From: Ponticaulis sp.
Lineage (GTDB): Bacteria > Pseudomonadota > Alphaproteobacteria > Caulobacterales > Hyphomonadaceae
NCBI GenBank assembly: GCA_002692725.1
Contig: NZLU01000023.1
Span: forward strand, 124,001-188,000
DNA: 64,000 nucleotides
Direction of reading: 5' to 3'
Made by a program: the position numbers and the translations under genes
In this document: piece by piece, positions 52,801-61,035 of the stretch
Layout of the letters: every line of letters begins with the position of its first letter
How positions within the stretch are numbered: the stretch's first letter is position 1
The notes under the pieces: generated by a model
The model's input: only the letters and a program-made list of their open reading frames with translations
Database searches by the model: none
Told to the model about the DNA's origin: nothing

Positions 52801-52862
52801 GCCGAAAGGCCCAGTGTCAGCACAAAGGCTGAATGAGCACAGGTTGAAAGCAAGCGATTCAT
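49854..52862 (-). CDS. TonB-dependent receptor
   Basis: About 1002 residues. Signal peptide (ALTLGLSATQFAVAQ-like) precedes a plug domain (VVVTGSFIAGTPEDSALPV, EFIKSLPSV, INLRNLGPSRNLVLLNGKR, ELLKDGAAATYGSDAISGV). The barrel runs to the C-terminal aromatic strand ending IGAKIRY. TonB box not certain. Large receptors of this sort import glycans, peptides or vitamin complexes. ATG 52862 follows GGGAGA; an upstream ATG at 52898 is unlikely. Confidence 0.95.
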   Translation of the reverse strand: MNRLLSTCAHSAFVLTLGLSATQFAVAQEDDTAPTTIEAPEAEDDVAYQQKVVVTGSFIAGTPEDSALPVDVFNAEELDETGVSSPLEFIKSLPSVGSVLGDSNQFAAGAQGAQGQGSINLRNLGPSRNLVLLNGKRTISSPGDGFANTQLVPMFALERIELLKDGAAATYGSDAISGVANFITKTGFDGLELDGDFTAIDGSNGDYEVSALWGKTFDNGDFMIGIGHQHRSELSTTERDFVVQPYSVNPAQWSVLGNPSTYIPKLGPLSQGAAGTSLGLVIDGQNVNACDSIGGEVGSTSGLPICRFNYIPFDNLVEDTDRYQIFTSFNADLSPEFRINAEALYAKTDTVNNRYSPSFPPTQGPKGPGSTYAFDVPDTNPGYAAFVAQSGLTGGPADPFTAGTPANAFGSYSSILLGRPIGFGGAEELFGGKGGQVGQARDDAFRVSGGFEWDVWEDATWSTDLTFFQTNRLFFNPDIVGQRLQDALEGFGGPNCDRTTGTAGAGDCMWFNPFINAHATNPATGAANPAYVAGNENSREILDHLYVDNGTDQSEDVFVFDTVLAGMTGWDLGAGEIAYAVGGQYRHSNFSSDPINDLSNADINPCAVEGDNGCLTNGDPIIGPFIFLGQSTESRLQQSVYAAFAEVKVPLLDTLEATLAVRFEDYGGGVGSTTDPKLSLRYEPTDWLVLRASTGTTFRGPLPSSVRSGRLATGLANITAAGSNFKSVDSFGNPNLSPESAFTYNLGAVFDFNNGLRASVDYWSYDFEDEITSTPAQQVASAVANGQTSGTDPVDCSHPLAYLITFAGNTCTQGVTVGNDIQRVRTDVVNGPGVKTSGIDYSISYGWDLGPGYMTVGSAGTYTLEYDVREFELGGVTFAPGYDAVGFLNWNRSAPAISELKNNIFATYGFNDWTFRYQGEYTSGVEDNRDAIIYGKNGEDYFQHDLLAFWDVPVDFADVTLNAAVENITDEEPSPAQLELSYNPYVGNALGRTFSIGAKIRY

Positions 52863-53332
52863 TGCGTGAATGTCTCCCGGTAAATATTTTGAATACACGC
52901 CCTATACTTGGGCTTAGTACCGCTACTGCATCCGGGTTTAAACTTCGTCAAGCGCCAGTTTCCGGTAGGTTCCCGTTGCATTTTTCACGCGCCAGTTATG
53001 CGAAAACGCGCTTAAGATTTGAAAAAATTCATAAAAATCAGAAATTTGTACCTTTTATATAAGTGTAGTGAACTCGTTTAATGGACTGAACTATTGAAAA
53101 ATTTTTGCTAAAAATTTCGTGAATTCGGATTATTAATAAGAATTCATAATTTTAAATACACCATAATTCAAAGAAAAATTGAAACAACAGGTGAGATATA
53201 CAACATACATTGTACCTACAAATGTACATGTTCACCATTGCTGTGACGTGATAACCATTCCAGTAAGGGCGAAGATGTAAAGGCGGGTTGGTCAGAATTC
53301 GCCTCCCGCCGCAGGATAAAAGGATGTCGGGA
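52863..53332. other. AT-rich intergenic region upstream of the TonB receptor
   Basis: 470 bp without a gene. Positions 53030-53240 are far richer in A and T than the rest of the window. TGTAC (53211-53215) and GTACA (53224-53228) form an inverted repeat with 8-bp spacing, a possible operator for one of the two divergent genes. A hairpin (GGCGGG/CCCGCC) lies at 53281-53311. No tRNA was found. Confidence 0.5.
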
Positions 53333-53884
53333 ATGGCAAAGGTTTACGATCAACTCGGTGAGAAGCAGAAAGACTTCATCGCCCGACAGAAAGTCTTCTT
53401 TGTCGCCACGGCTCCGCTGTCAGCTGACGGGCACGTCAATCTGTCTCCCAAGGGCTATGACAGTTTTGTTGTGCTGGATGATAATACGGTTGCCTGGCTG
53501 GATCTTGGCGGATCCGGCATCGAAACGCTCGCTCATGTGAAAGAGAATGGGCGCATGACCATCATGTTCTGCGCGTTTGAGGGGCCGGCGAATATTCTCC
53601 GGCTCTATGGCAAAGGCGAGGCGGTCCAGTTCGACGATCCGCGTTTTCCTGAACTGCTCAAAATGTTCCCTGACTTCGATAAAGCGCGCTCCATTCTCAC
53701 GCTGAAGATTGACCGTGTGCAGGATAGCTGTGGCTGGGGCGTGCCCTTCATGGACTTCAAAGACCATCGCGATCAGCTGAAACGCAACTGGGACCATTCC
53801 TACGAAAAGCATGGCGACACCGAAACCCAGGCCAATTATCGGAAGAATGTTGCCAGCATTGATGGTCTGCCGGGGATCGAATAG
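53333..53884 (+). CDS. Pyridoxamine 5'-phosphate oxidase-like flavin-binding protein
   Basis: 183 residues. FMN split-barrel fold: QKVFFVATAPLSADGHVNLSPKG at the start, VAWLDLGGSGIETLAHVKEN, RMTIMFCAFEGPANILRLYGKG. These segments line the flavin-binding dimer interface in the PNPOx-like family. The reaction is unknown. ATG 53333 is nine bases after AAAGGA; ATG 53324 is an alternative. Confidence 0.88.
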   Translation: MAKVYDQLGEKQKDFIARQKVFFVATAPLSADGHVNLSPKGYDSFVVLDDNTVAWLDLGGSGIETLAHVKENGRMTIMFCAFEGPANILRLYGKGEAVQFDDPRFPELLKMFPDFDKARSILTLKIDRVQDSCGWGVPFMDFKDHRDQLKRNWDHSYEKHGDTETQANYRKNVASIDGLPGIE

Positions 53885-53910
53885 GTTTTCTGAGCTGGAG
53901 GGCATTAGAT

Positions 53911-54162
53911 ATGAAATGGGTGATCAAAGGCATTATCGCGACAGTCGCAGCGATCGTCGTCTATGTGTTCCTCAGTCTCGTCATCGGTATTATTTTCTCC
54001 AACATGATCCTCACCCAGACGATTGCCGTTATCGGAGCAATTCTGGTCTTTCTTGCCGTTCTGTTTGGGAAGGGCGGCAAGGGTGGCGGCGGAAATGACG
54101 GCTCTGGCGGCCTCGACCATGCTCAGCATCAGGCTCACATGATGGACATTCGAAACTCGTAA
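53911..54162 (+). CDS. Small two-TM protein with Gly-rich tail
   Basis: 83 residues. Two TM segments (residues ~4-24, 27-52) followed by GKGGKGGGGNDGSGG and a His-rich end (HAQHQAHMMD). GGAGGGCATTAGAT precedes the ATG. Unknown family. Confidence 0.65.
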   Translation: MKWVIKGIIATVAAIVVYVFLSLVIGIIFSNMILTQTIAVIGAILVFLAVLFGKGGKGGGGNDGSGGLDHAQHQAHMMDIRNS

Positions 54163-54290
54163 TCCCCCCATTCCGCTGATGTCTCACCACCAATTGTGAA
54201 GAAAGATCGGAAAACCCGCGCCTTGGGCTTTGTGAATACGTGCAAACCCTCTATGAAGGGCGTAAATCAATCATATGCGCCAAGGTTTAT

Positions 54291-56912
54291 ATGACTTCTG
54301 AGAGCACAGCCAGTTTCGTCAATGTCGGTGAACGTACCAATGTCACCGGATCCGCCAAATTCCGTAAACTGATCGAGAAGGACGATTACACCACCGCGCT
54401 TGATGTCGCGCGCGAGCAAGTCGAAAACGGCGCGCAGGTGATCGACGTGAATATGGATGCGGGTCTGCTCGACTCTGTCGCGGCCATGCGCACCTTCCTG
54501 AACCTGATCGCCGCCGAGCCCGACATCGCCCGTGTGCCGGTCATGATCGACAGCTCGAAATGGGAGGTCATCGAAGCCGGCCTCAAATGCGTGCAGGGCA
54601 AGGCGATTGTGAACTCCATCTCCCTGAAAGAGGGGGAAGAACAATTCCTCGATCACGCCCGCAAATGCCTTGCCTATGGTGCGGCGGTCGTCGTCATGGC
54701 GTTTGACGAAGTCGGTCAGGCCGATACCGAAGAGCGCAAGGTCGAGATCTGTCAGCGCGCCTACAAAATCCTCACCGAAGAAGTCGGCTTCGCACCGGAA
54801 GACATCATCTTCGACCCGAACATCTTCGCGGTCGCCACCGGTATTGAAGAGCACAATAACTACGCCGTGGACTTCATCGAAGCCACGCGCCGCATTCGTG
54901 AGACTTGCCCGGGCTGCCACATCTCAGGTGGCCTGTCTAACGTCTCCTTCTCCTTCCGCGGAAATGAGCCGGTTCGCCGCGCCATGCACTCGGTCTTTCT
55001 CTACCACGCCATCCCCGCGGGCATGGATATGGGTATCGTGAATGCCGGTCAGCTCGACATTTATGACGAGATCGACCCCAAACTCCGTGACGCCGTCGAG
55101 GACGTCATCCTCAACCGCCGCGAGGACTCCACCGACCGCCTGCTCGAGATCGCCGAGGAATATCGCGGCCAGAAGGGCAAAACAGTCGAGCGCGACATGT
55201 CCTGGCGCGAAAAGCCAGTGAAAGAGCGTCTCAAGCACGCCCTCGTCCACGGCATCACCGAATTCATCGTTGAAGATACCGAAGAAGCCCGCCAGTCGGT
55301 CGAACGCCCGCTCCACGTCATTGAAGGCCCGCTCATGGACGGCATGAATGTCGTAGGCGATCTCTTCGGCGCCGGAAAAATGTTCCTGCCGCAGGTCGTG
55401 AAATCAGCCCGCGTCATGAAGGCCGCCGTCGCCCACCTCATCCCCTATATGGAAGAGGAAAAGCGCCGCCTCGGTACGGAAGACGAATCCAACGGCAAGG
55501 TGGTCCTCGCCACGGTGAAGGGCGATGTCCACGATATCGGAAAGAACATTGTCGGCGTGGTGCTTGCCTGTAACGGCTATGAAATCGTCGACCTCGGCGT
55601 CATGGTGCCGCTCGAAAAAATCCTCGACACCGCCATCGAAGAAAAAGCCGACATGGTGGGCCTCTCCGGTCTCATCACGCCGAGCCTTGATGAAATGGTC
55701 GAAGTGGCAAAAGAGATGGAACGCCGCGAGATGGATATCCCGCTCCTAATCGGCGGCGCCACCACCAGCCCTGCCCACACCGCCATCAAGATCGAGCCAG
55801 CCTATAAGCGCCAGCCCGTCATCCATGTGAACGATGCCTCCCGCGCCGTCGGCACGGTCTCGGCTCTGCTCGGCGACGACAAGGCCCATTACTGGGACTC
55901 AGCCCGCGCCAAATACGACCGTATCCGCGAAAGCCGCGCCGGCGGCCCGCCCAAGCCGCGCCTGCCCATCGCCGAGGCCCGCGAAAAACACGTCCCCATC
56001 GACTGGGAGACCTACACCCCGCCAGCGCCAACCTTCACCGGCGTGAAGGAGGTCAGCTTCGACCTAGGCGATCTCTCCCGCTATATCGACTGGACGCCTT
56101 TCTTCGCCAGCTGGTCGCTCGCAGGCCGCTATCCGATGATCCTGGAAGACGAGAAGGTCGGCGAAGCCGCCACCTCGCTCTGGAATGATGCCCAATCCAT
56201 GCTTCAGCGCATTATCGGCGAGGGCTGGTTCGAGGCGAAAGGCGTGCTCGGCTTCTGGCCGGCCAAATCCCAGGGCGACGACATCGCGCTCGACAATGGC
56301 GAGACGCTCTACACGCTCCGCCAGCAAATGGTGAAAGACAACCAGCGCCCGAATTTCGCCCTCGCAGACTTTGTCTCGCCAAAGGGCGGCGACCATATTG
56401 GCGCCTTCGCGGTCTCTGTCTTTGGTGAGGAAACCTACTCCAAGCCCTTCGAACAGGCGAATGACGATTATTCCGCCATTCTCGTAAAATCGCTGGCCGA
56501 CCGGTTTGCCGAGGCCGCTGCCGAAGCGCTCCACGAGCAGGTCCGCAAAACCCATTGGGCCTATGCCTCTGACGAGGCCTATTCGGTCGATGATCTCATA
56601 AAGGAAGCCTATCAGGGTATCCGCCCCGCGCCGGGCTATCCCTGCCAGCCAGACCACACCGAAAAAGAAACTATCTTCCGTCTTCTGGATGCTGAAAACC
56701 GCACCGGCACAAAGCTCACCTCCAGCTTCGCCATGTCACCCGCGGCCAGCGTCTCGGGCCTCTATTTCTCACACCCGGACAGCGTCTATTTCGCCGTCGG
56801 CCGCATCGAGCGCGATCAGGTGGAAAGCTATGCGACCCGCAAGGGCTGGGATGTCCACAAGGCAGAAAAATGGCTCGGGCCCATCCTCAATTATGATCCG
56901 AATGAGGTGTGA
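54291..56912 (+). CDS. metH: Cobalamin-, folate- and AdoMet-binding half of split methionine synthase
   Basis: 873 residues. The pterin domain ([13 protein letters not shown]...[12 protein letters not shown]), the cap/cobalamin domain with the DxHxxG motif in [16 protein letters not shown], and the reactivation domain with [15 protein letters not shown] (AdoMet binding) occur in order. It transfers methyl from 5-methyl-THF via B12 to the thiolate bound by the partner at 46474. ATG 54291 follows AAGG. The partner lies 6.7 kb upstream, on the far side of other genes. Confidence 0.96.
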   Translation: MTSESTASFVNVGERTNVTGSAKFRKLIEKDDYTTALDVAREQVENGAQVIDVNMDAGLLDSVAAMRTFLNLIAAEPDIARVPVMIDSSKWEVIEAGLKCVQGKAIVNSISLKEGEEQFLDHARKCLAYGAAVVVMAFDEVGQADTEERKVEICQRAYKILTEEVGFAPEDIIFDPNIFAVATGIEEHNNYAVDFIEATRRIRETCPGCHISGGLSNVSFSFRGNEPVRRAMHSVFLYHAIPAGMDMGIVNAGQLDIYDEIDPKLRDAVEDVILNRREDSTDRLLEIAEEYRGQKGKTVERDMSWREKPVKERLKHALVHGITEFIVEDTEEARQSVERPLHVIEGPLMDGMNVVGDLFGAGKMFLPQVVKSARVMKAAVAHLIPYMEEEKRRLGTEDESNGKVVLATVKGDVHDIGKNIVGVVLACNGYEIVDLGVMVPLEKILDTAIEEKADMVGLSGLITPSLDEMVEVAKEMERREMDIPLLIGGATTSPAHTAIKIEPAYKRQPVIHVNDASRAVGTVSALLGDDKAHYWDSARAKYDRIRESRAGGPPKPRLPIAEAREKHVPIDWETYTPPAPTFTGVKEVSFDLGDLSRYIDWTPFFASWSLAGRYPMILEDEKVGEAATSLWNDAQSMLQRIIGEGWFEAKGVLGFWPAKSQGDDIALDNGETLYTLRQQMVKDNQRPNFALADFVSPKGGDHIGAFAVSVFGEETYSKPFEQANDDYSAILVKSLADRFAEAAAEALHEQVRKTHWAYASDEAYSVDDLIKEAYQGIRPAPGYPCQPDHTEKETIFRLLDAENRTGTKLTSSFAMSPAASVSGLYFSHPDSVYFAVGRIERDQVESYATRKGWDVHKAEKWLGPILNYDPNEV

Positions 56913-56972
56913 GGGGGATCGGAAGCGGAATAAACGTCCATTCGAACCACACCCCAAGGAAGCAGATTTAAT

Positions 56973-57779
56973 TCAATCCGGCAGATCAGCATCCGTGTAT
57001 GCGCCGACGGCCCATATAAAACTTTGAACGTCAATATTGTCACGTGGACCCAGGTCGGACGTTTTCTGAGCGGTCTGTGATGCCAAGTTCAACAGACTTC
57101 GATAGGTAACTACGTTCGGTGTCGGCTCATAATCATATTGAAAACGATGACCAACACGCTCGGCGAAGTCCTTTGTCACCGTCGGTTTAAGAAACATCTG
57201 CGTCTTGGGCGACCAGAAGAACGGAAGGTAAGTCAGAACAGGCCATTTAGCAGCATCGTGAGGCTTTGCTGCCGCGATCATCCGTGAAAAACCTGTATCG
57301 AGATCGCCCAAAACTATGTCTGCCGCGCCAGCGATGAAGGCCTGAGCGTTTGAGCCGCGGAGAAGTTCTTGCACGCGCATCTGTTCAAATTTCGAAAGCA
57401 TGTTCGTCTTGCGATAGCCCTCGAGCGCGGCCTCAGTATCTCGATTGCCAGACATGGCCAGCTCCGGCGGGAAATGTTCTGCCAGATGGTCACGTGCGAC
57501 GAGCTTATAATTCCGCTCTTTTTTGCAATAATAATCGGACTGGAACCCATCAGGAAACAGCGTTGAAAATCTCTTCATCGCGCCATCCCATCCGAAATAA
57601 TTGGGATGCACTCTGCCTACATAGTTGGCGAGCTTTGCTCGTAATTCTTCAAGACTGTCGGCTCGCAGTATTTCGCCTTTGTCTGCTTTGCTGAAGGCGC
57701 GTCCGCTAAAGCCGTCTCCGTTCGCGTCCTTCACGAAGCGCAGTTTATATTCGCCCATTTCTTCGTCAGGTATTGTCAT
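56973..57779 (-). CDS. Conserved-looking protein of unknown function
   Basis: 268 residues from ATG 57779 (GGGAGGAC upstream; GTG 57782 is another option). Mixed alpha/beta, no signal peptide. The C-terminal part MFLKPTVTKDFAERVG then YDYEPTPNVVTYRSLL and NIDVQSFIWAVG has a pattern seen in widespread hypothetical proteins, but I cannot name a domain. It is convergent with metH and followed by repeat-rich DNA. Confidence 0.6.
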   Translation of the reverse strand: MTIPDEEMGEYKLRFVKDANGDGFSGRAFSKADKGEILRADSLEELRAKLANYVGRVHPNYFGWDGAMKRFSTLFPDGFQSDYYCKKERNYKLVARDHLAEHFPPELAMSGNRDTEAALEGYRKTNMLSKFEQMRVQELLRGSNAQAFIAGAADIVLGDLDTGFSRMIAAAKPHDAAKWPVLTYLPFFWSPKTQMFLKPTVTKDFAERVGHRFQYDYEPTPNVVTYRSLLNLASQTAQKTSDLGPRDNIDVQSFIWAVGAYTDADLPD

Positions 57780-57850
57780 CACGTCCTCCCGACATGGAGG
57801 CTAGCGCAGGAAGTGACGTCTTGAAAGTCATCAGTCCGATGCTCTGCATC

Positions 57851-57886
57851 GGGTAGGGTGCATTAGGCGCATGCCGTAATGCACCA
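57851..57886 (+). repeat. Palindromic repeat, GGTGCATTA family, copy 1
   Basis: GGTGCATTAGGC (57857-57868) pairs with GCC-G-TAATGCACC (57873-57885), preceded by GGGTA. The same core is at 58700-58730 (degenerate) and 60757-60791. Confidence 0.75.
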
Positions 57887-58042
57887 GGATAACTTGATTA
57901 TTCAAACGCTTGAGTCCCTGATGTCTCTTTCGGCCATTCTGAGATGACAATTTCCCCAAATCAGCCTTATGTTGCATATGGCTGAATTTTTCGCCTTAGG
58001 CGAATTTGGCAGGCCATTCATGTGCTTAAACTGGGGGTGTTT

Positions 58043-58678
58043 ATGCGTGTTTCTTGTCTTCTCTTTTCTCTTGTTTTGACTGCGTGTGCAGGAATGCACT
58101 CCTCTTCATCGGCTCAAGCGCATGAAACCGCGGCGGCAGATGAGCTTTGGGCTCAATTAGATCAAACTGTTGAGCTGGATGCACTCGTTCAACCCACTCA
58201 GAGCGTGAAGGGTGGGACACCTGTTCAGACTGAAGAATCTCGATGCCGTGGCGCTTTATTGTCCTGCTCAGCCAGCAACGGTTGGTGTTCGACGCAGTTC
58301 TATCCCCGTGGCTATACAATCAGTTCGCAGTATCCTGATTTCAGGCTACTGCCCGAAAACCGAAAACAGTTGATCTTGGTCCATTTTCAGGGGGAGACGA
58401 GATCAAACGAGCACCACACATTTGAGGCTCGCGAGGTCAGATTCAGATTCCTCGAAGACGAAGATTTGCTGCGTGCCTGCGATTCATCACGGCAAGTTTT
58501 CGAACATGAAGAGGAGGGGTACAACGTCACTGTCAATTTGCCGCTGAGTGCATATCCCGATTTTATGGAAAATGTTGAGCGCCACGCGGGTCACTTGCGG
58601 TTCCGACTTGCATTTCCATCTGGGACAGCCTCATCCATTCGAACATATATCGAATCTGGCGTTCACTTCGCCCAATAA
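58043..58678 (+). CDS. Hypothetical lipoprotein
   Basis: 211 residues. Signal with lipobox LTAC (CLLFSLVLTACAG). The body contains Cys-rich SRCRGALLSCSASNGWC and several beta-rich segments; a disulfide-stabilised periplasmic domain is likely. GGGGGTG precedes ATG 58043. Family unknown. Confidence 0.65.
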   Translation: MRVSCLLFSLVLTACAGMHSSSSAQAHETAAADELWAQLDQTVELDALVQPTQSVKGGTPVQTEESRCRGALLSCSASNGWCSTQFYPRGYTISSQYPDFRLLPENRKQLILVHFQGETRSNEHHTFEAREVRFRFLEDEDLLRACDSSRQVFEHEEEGYNVTVNLPLSAYPDFMENVERHAGHLRFRLAFPSGTASSIRTYIESGVHFAQ

Positions 58679-58699
58679 TTCAATGGTGTGCATAGGGAA

Positions 58700-58770
58700 G
58701 AGTGTATTGGGCGGAGACCGTAATGCACCGTAATCGTCAAACGGTGGATTACGCTCCGCTAATCCACCCT
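58700..58770 (+). repeat. Palindromic repeats, GGTGCATTA family copy 2 plus GGTGGATTA hairpin
   Basis: A degenerate GTGTATT...TAATGCAC pair at 58702-58728, followed by GGTGGATTA (58743-58751) with TAATCCACC (58760-58768), a perfect 9-bp stem. The latter resembles a hairpin seen widely in proteobacteria (ACGCTCCGC loop). Confidence 0.7.
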
Positions 58771-58912
58771 ACGTACCGAGCGCAGCTCGACAGAGCCCGA
58801 CCGGGCGACGGGCGAATGCCCGCCTTATCGGAGCCGTGAGCGACGCGAACTGGCGTGAGATCAACAATTAAAACTTATCCCACCCCTCTGATCCGACCCC
58901 ATACTTGTCGCC

Positions 58913-59893
58913 ATGCATGACGAGGACGATCAACCCAAGCCGCTTTCCTCTGAGCCCGTTCATCTGGCTCAGCGTTTGCGCGGCTATATTGATGGCCTTG
59001 TCGATAACGCCGAGCGAGACACGGAAGACCCGCCCTGGCTGATTGATCAGGCGCGGAAAAACTACACCCATCTCCCTGAGCATGAGGCGATTGAGACCCA
59101 TCGCAAGACGATGAAACTCCGCCCCCACATGCAGCGCTGGATGATCAAACAGGCCATGACCCATGTGCTCCGCCTTGAATATCACCTCCGCTGTTTCATC
59201 CTGTTTCTGACCGCCCGTATCATCGAGATGGGCCGCGTGGGCGAGCCGCCAGAGCCGCGCGCTCCCGCCACGCCCCGAGGCCTCACTTACGCCCAGCGTC
59301 AGGATCAGGAGATGCGGGAGAACCGGCGCGAGCTTCCACGGCTCAACGGGTTCAAGGTCCTCACGCCCGTCATCGAGAGCACGGGCAAGCGTAAACGTCC
59401 GCGTCGGCCGCGCCCCTATCACATGCTGCCGGACGACCTCAAAGTCGTGGATGCAGGGCATGTCTTTGCCCGCCTCAAACGCCTCGAACATGTGCTCGCC
59501 AATGCAGACAAATTCGCCATGTCCCTGGCGATCTCTGCGGTGGTGGCGTTAAAGCCCCCTCTCCCTGTTCAGGGAGAGGGGGTTGGGGGTGAGGGTGAGA
59601 TCCTGCCTCCTTCTTACACCCCCTCATCCCAAACCCTTCTCCCCCAAGGGAGCGAAGGGCTTAAACAGAAACATCCCCTATATTTCGCGCCTTTGGCAAA
59701 CTTCTGTCCGCCCGCCGAGCATTACGACTCCGCCCCGGATTATGATCAGAAGCGCGATTTCAACCTCATTCACTGGCTCGCCTCATCAGGGCTAGAGCAG
59801 ATCGGCCTCGGCGTCCGACCGGACCCATACCAAGGCCTCCCGGATCTGAGTTGTCTCGATCCGCCCAAACCTCCCCAAATCAGAAGTTTATGA
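58913..59893 (+). CDS. Hypothetical protein carrying an in-frame palindromic repeat pair
   Basis: 326 residues, Arg/Pro-rich, no signal peptide. A possible TM-like stretch at residues ~91-105 (LRCFILFLTARII). Residues ~215-249 are encoded by a paired palindromic repeat (59555-59659) read in frame as PPLPVQGEGVGGEGEI and following; host sequence seems to resume at KHPLYFAPLANF. Function unknown. No good ribosome-binding site before ATG 58913. Confidence 0.6.
   Translation: MHDEDDQPKPLSSEPVHLAQRLRGYIDGLVDNAERDTEDPPWLIDQARKNYTHLPEHEAIETHRKTMKLRPHMQRWMIKQAMTHVLRLEYHLRCFILFLTARIIEMGRVGEPPEPRAPATPRGLTYAQRQDQEMRENRRELPRLNGFKVLTPVIESTGKRKRPRRPRPYHMLPDDLKVVDAGHVFARLKRLEHVLANADKFAMSLAISAVVALKPPLPVQGEGVGGEGEILPPSYTPSSQTLLPQGSEGLKQKHPLYFAPLANFCPPAEHYDSAPDYDQKRDFNLIHWLASSGLEQIGLGVRPDPYQGLPDLSCLDPPKPPQIRSL
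59555..59659 (+). repeat. Palindromic repeat pair (CCCTCTCC family) within a coding sequence
   Basis: Left half: CCCCCTCTCCCTG (59555-59567), TT, CAGGGAGAGGGGG (59570-59582) followed by TTGGGGGTGAGG. Right half in reverse orientation: CCCTCATCCC then CCCTTCTCCC (59634-59643) and GGGAGCGAAGGG (59648-59659). The same orientation and family as the 38.4-38.6-kb pair. Confidence 0.8.
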
Positions 59894-60321
59894 CCGACCT
59901 GGCACCGCCTTGGCGGTTAAAGGCGCATCCTCACCACCGCAGACACCAGCGTAGGCTGGTGACCACGCCACTTACATCTCGGCTTTTGATGGGTCTGAGG
60001 CATGGATCGATTGGTTTCCCGTCTCACCCTTCGCAGGTATCGGCGGAAAGTGAGGAGCTGCAATCTTACTACCGTCCCCGTCTACCACAGCTCCGGCTTG
60101 AACGGTCCTTCCATGCCATGCTAAGCTTGCGACCTTATCGGAGATTTTATGTCCTATTGAGGCAGGGCGGCCAGAGGGGCGTCCACACATTCAACACGAG
60201 CTGGCTGCACGCGCATTGGCGCCGTGCCTGAGAGGCCGTGTCATTTTCTCAAAATTCAAGCGTGATCAGCCTCCTGTTTGTCAGGGGCGCTCATGCCGGA
60301 CATGAAAGGCTCTGACGAGCT
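59894..60321. other. 428-bp region without a supported gene
   Basis: Contains open frames on both strands (+ 59851-60231, - 59972-60190) but no start signals or recognisable protein features. A CACCAGC/GGCTGGTG hairpin lies at about 59946-59963. It could be a remnant of a longer gene or a structured element. I do not call it. Confidence 0.4.
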
Positions 60322-60762
60322 ATGATTAGACCCTATAATCCAGTCGATACTGACGCCCTGGTAACCATCTGGCGAGACGCAACGGCGCTCGCACACCCGT
60401 TTCTGAACGATGATTTCGTCTCCTCAGAAGCGGACAACCTCAGAAACATCTATCTGCCAAATGCAGACACCTGGGTGCTGGCGGCAAACAATCGACTGCT
60501 GGGCTTCATCTCCATGATAGGCGATGAGATTGGCGGCCTGTTTCTGGACCCCGAAAGACATGGCCGGGGATTTGGCAGAGCCCTGGTCGACCATGTCGCC
60601 GCAACCCGCGACGAACTGACCGTCGAGGTCTTTGAACAAAATGCCATCGGGCGTCGGTTCTATGATCGCTACGGCTTTGTCGAATTATCCCGCTATCACC
60701 ATGAGCCATCGGGACAATTGACCATCCGCATGGCTTGCAATCCGATGCTCCGAACCGGGTAG
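60322..60762 (+). CDS. GNAT family N-acetyltransferase
   Basis: 146 residues. IRPYNPVDTDALVTIW at the start; the acetyl-CoA site is GLFLDPERHGRGFGRALVDH (pattern R/Q-x-x-G-x-G/A), then TVEVFEQNAIGRRFYDRYGF. Resembles YjaB-type enzymes; substrate unknown. The stop codon TAG lies inside the third copy of the GGTGCATTA repeat. Confidence 0.92.
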   Translation: MIRPYNPVDTDALVTIWRDATALAHPFLNDDFVSSEADNLRNIYLPNADTWVLAANNRLLGFISMIGDEIGGLFLDPERHGRGFGRALVDHVAATRDELTVEVFEQNAIGRRFYDRYGFVELSRYHHEPSGQLTIRMACNPMLRTG

Positions 60763-60791
60763 GGAGCATTAGGCACACGCCGTAATGCACC
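60757..60791 (+). repeat. Palindromic repeat, GGTGCATTA family, copy 3
   Basis: GGGTAGGGAGCATTAGGC followed by CGCCGTAATGCACC at 60778-60791. One base of the left arm differs from copy 1 (GGAGCATTA). It overlaps the end of the GNAT gene. Confidence 0.7.
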
Positions 60792-61035
60792 GTATTCGTC
60801 AAAAGTTGAATTACTGCAGGGGAACACGAGCAAGGCGAAGGCGCAGGACGGTCGAGCCTGAGAGATACACGTCCGAGCACACCACAAGACTTCTGCCACA
60901 CTGAACTGAATTCAGCTCACTCCACAACCGACCGCGCAGGCGCAGCCAGCCCGAACAGCGAAGTTGGAGGAACAGCTGGTGAGCATACTCAAATAAAAAC
61001 TCACGAGCAAACTCGAAAAACAAAACCGAACAAAT

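Noticed and set aside
53281-53323. Arm resembling a tRNA T-stem
   Set aside because: No acceptor, D or anticodon stem can be folded around it.
59851-60231. 126-codon frame downstream of the repeat-bearing gene
   Set aside because: No ribosome-binding site, Arg/His-rich composition typical of a wrong frame, overlap with the real gene end.
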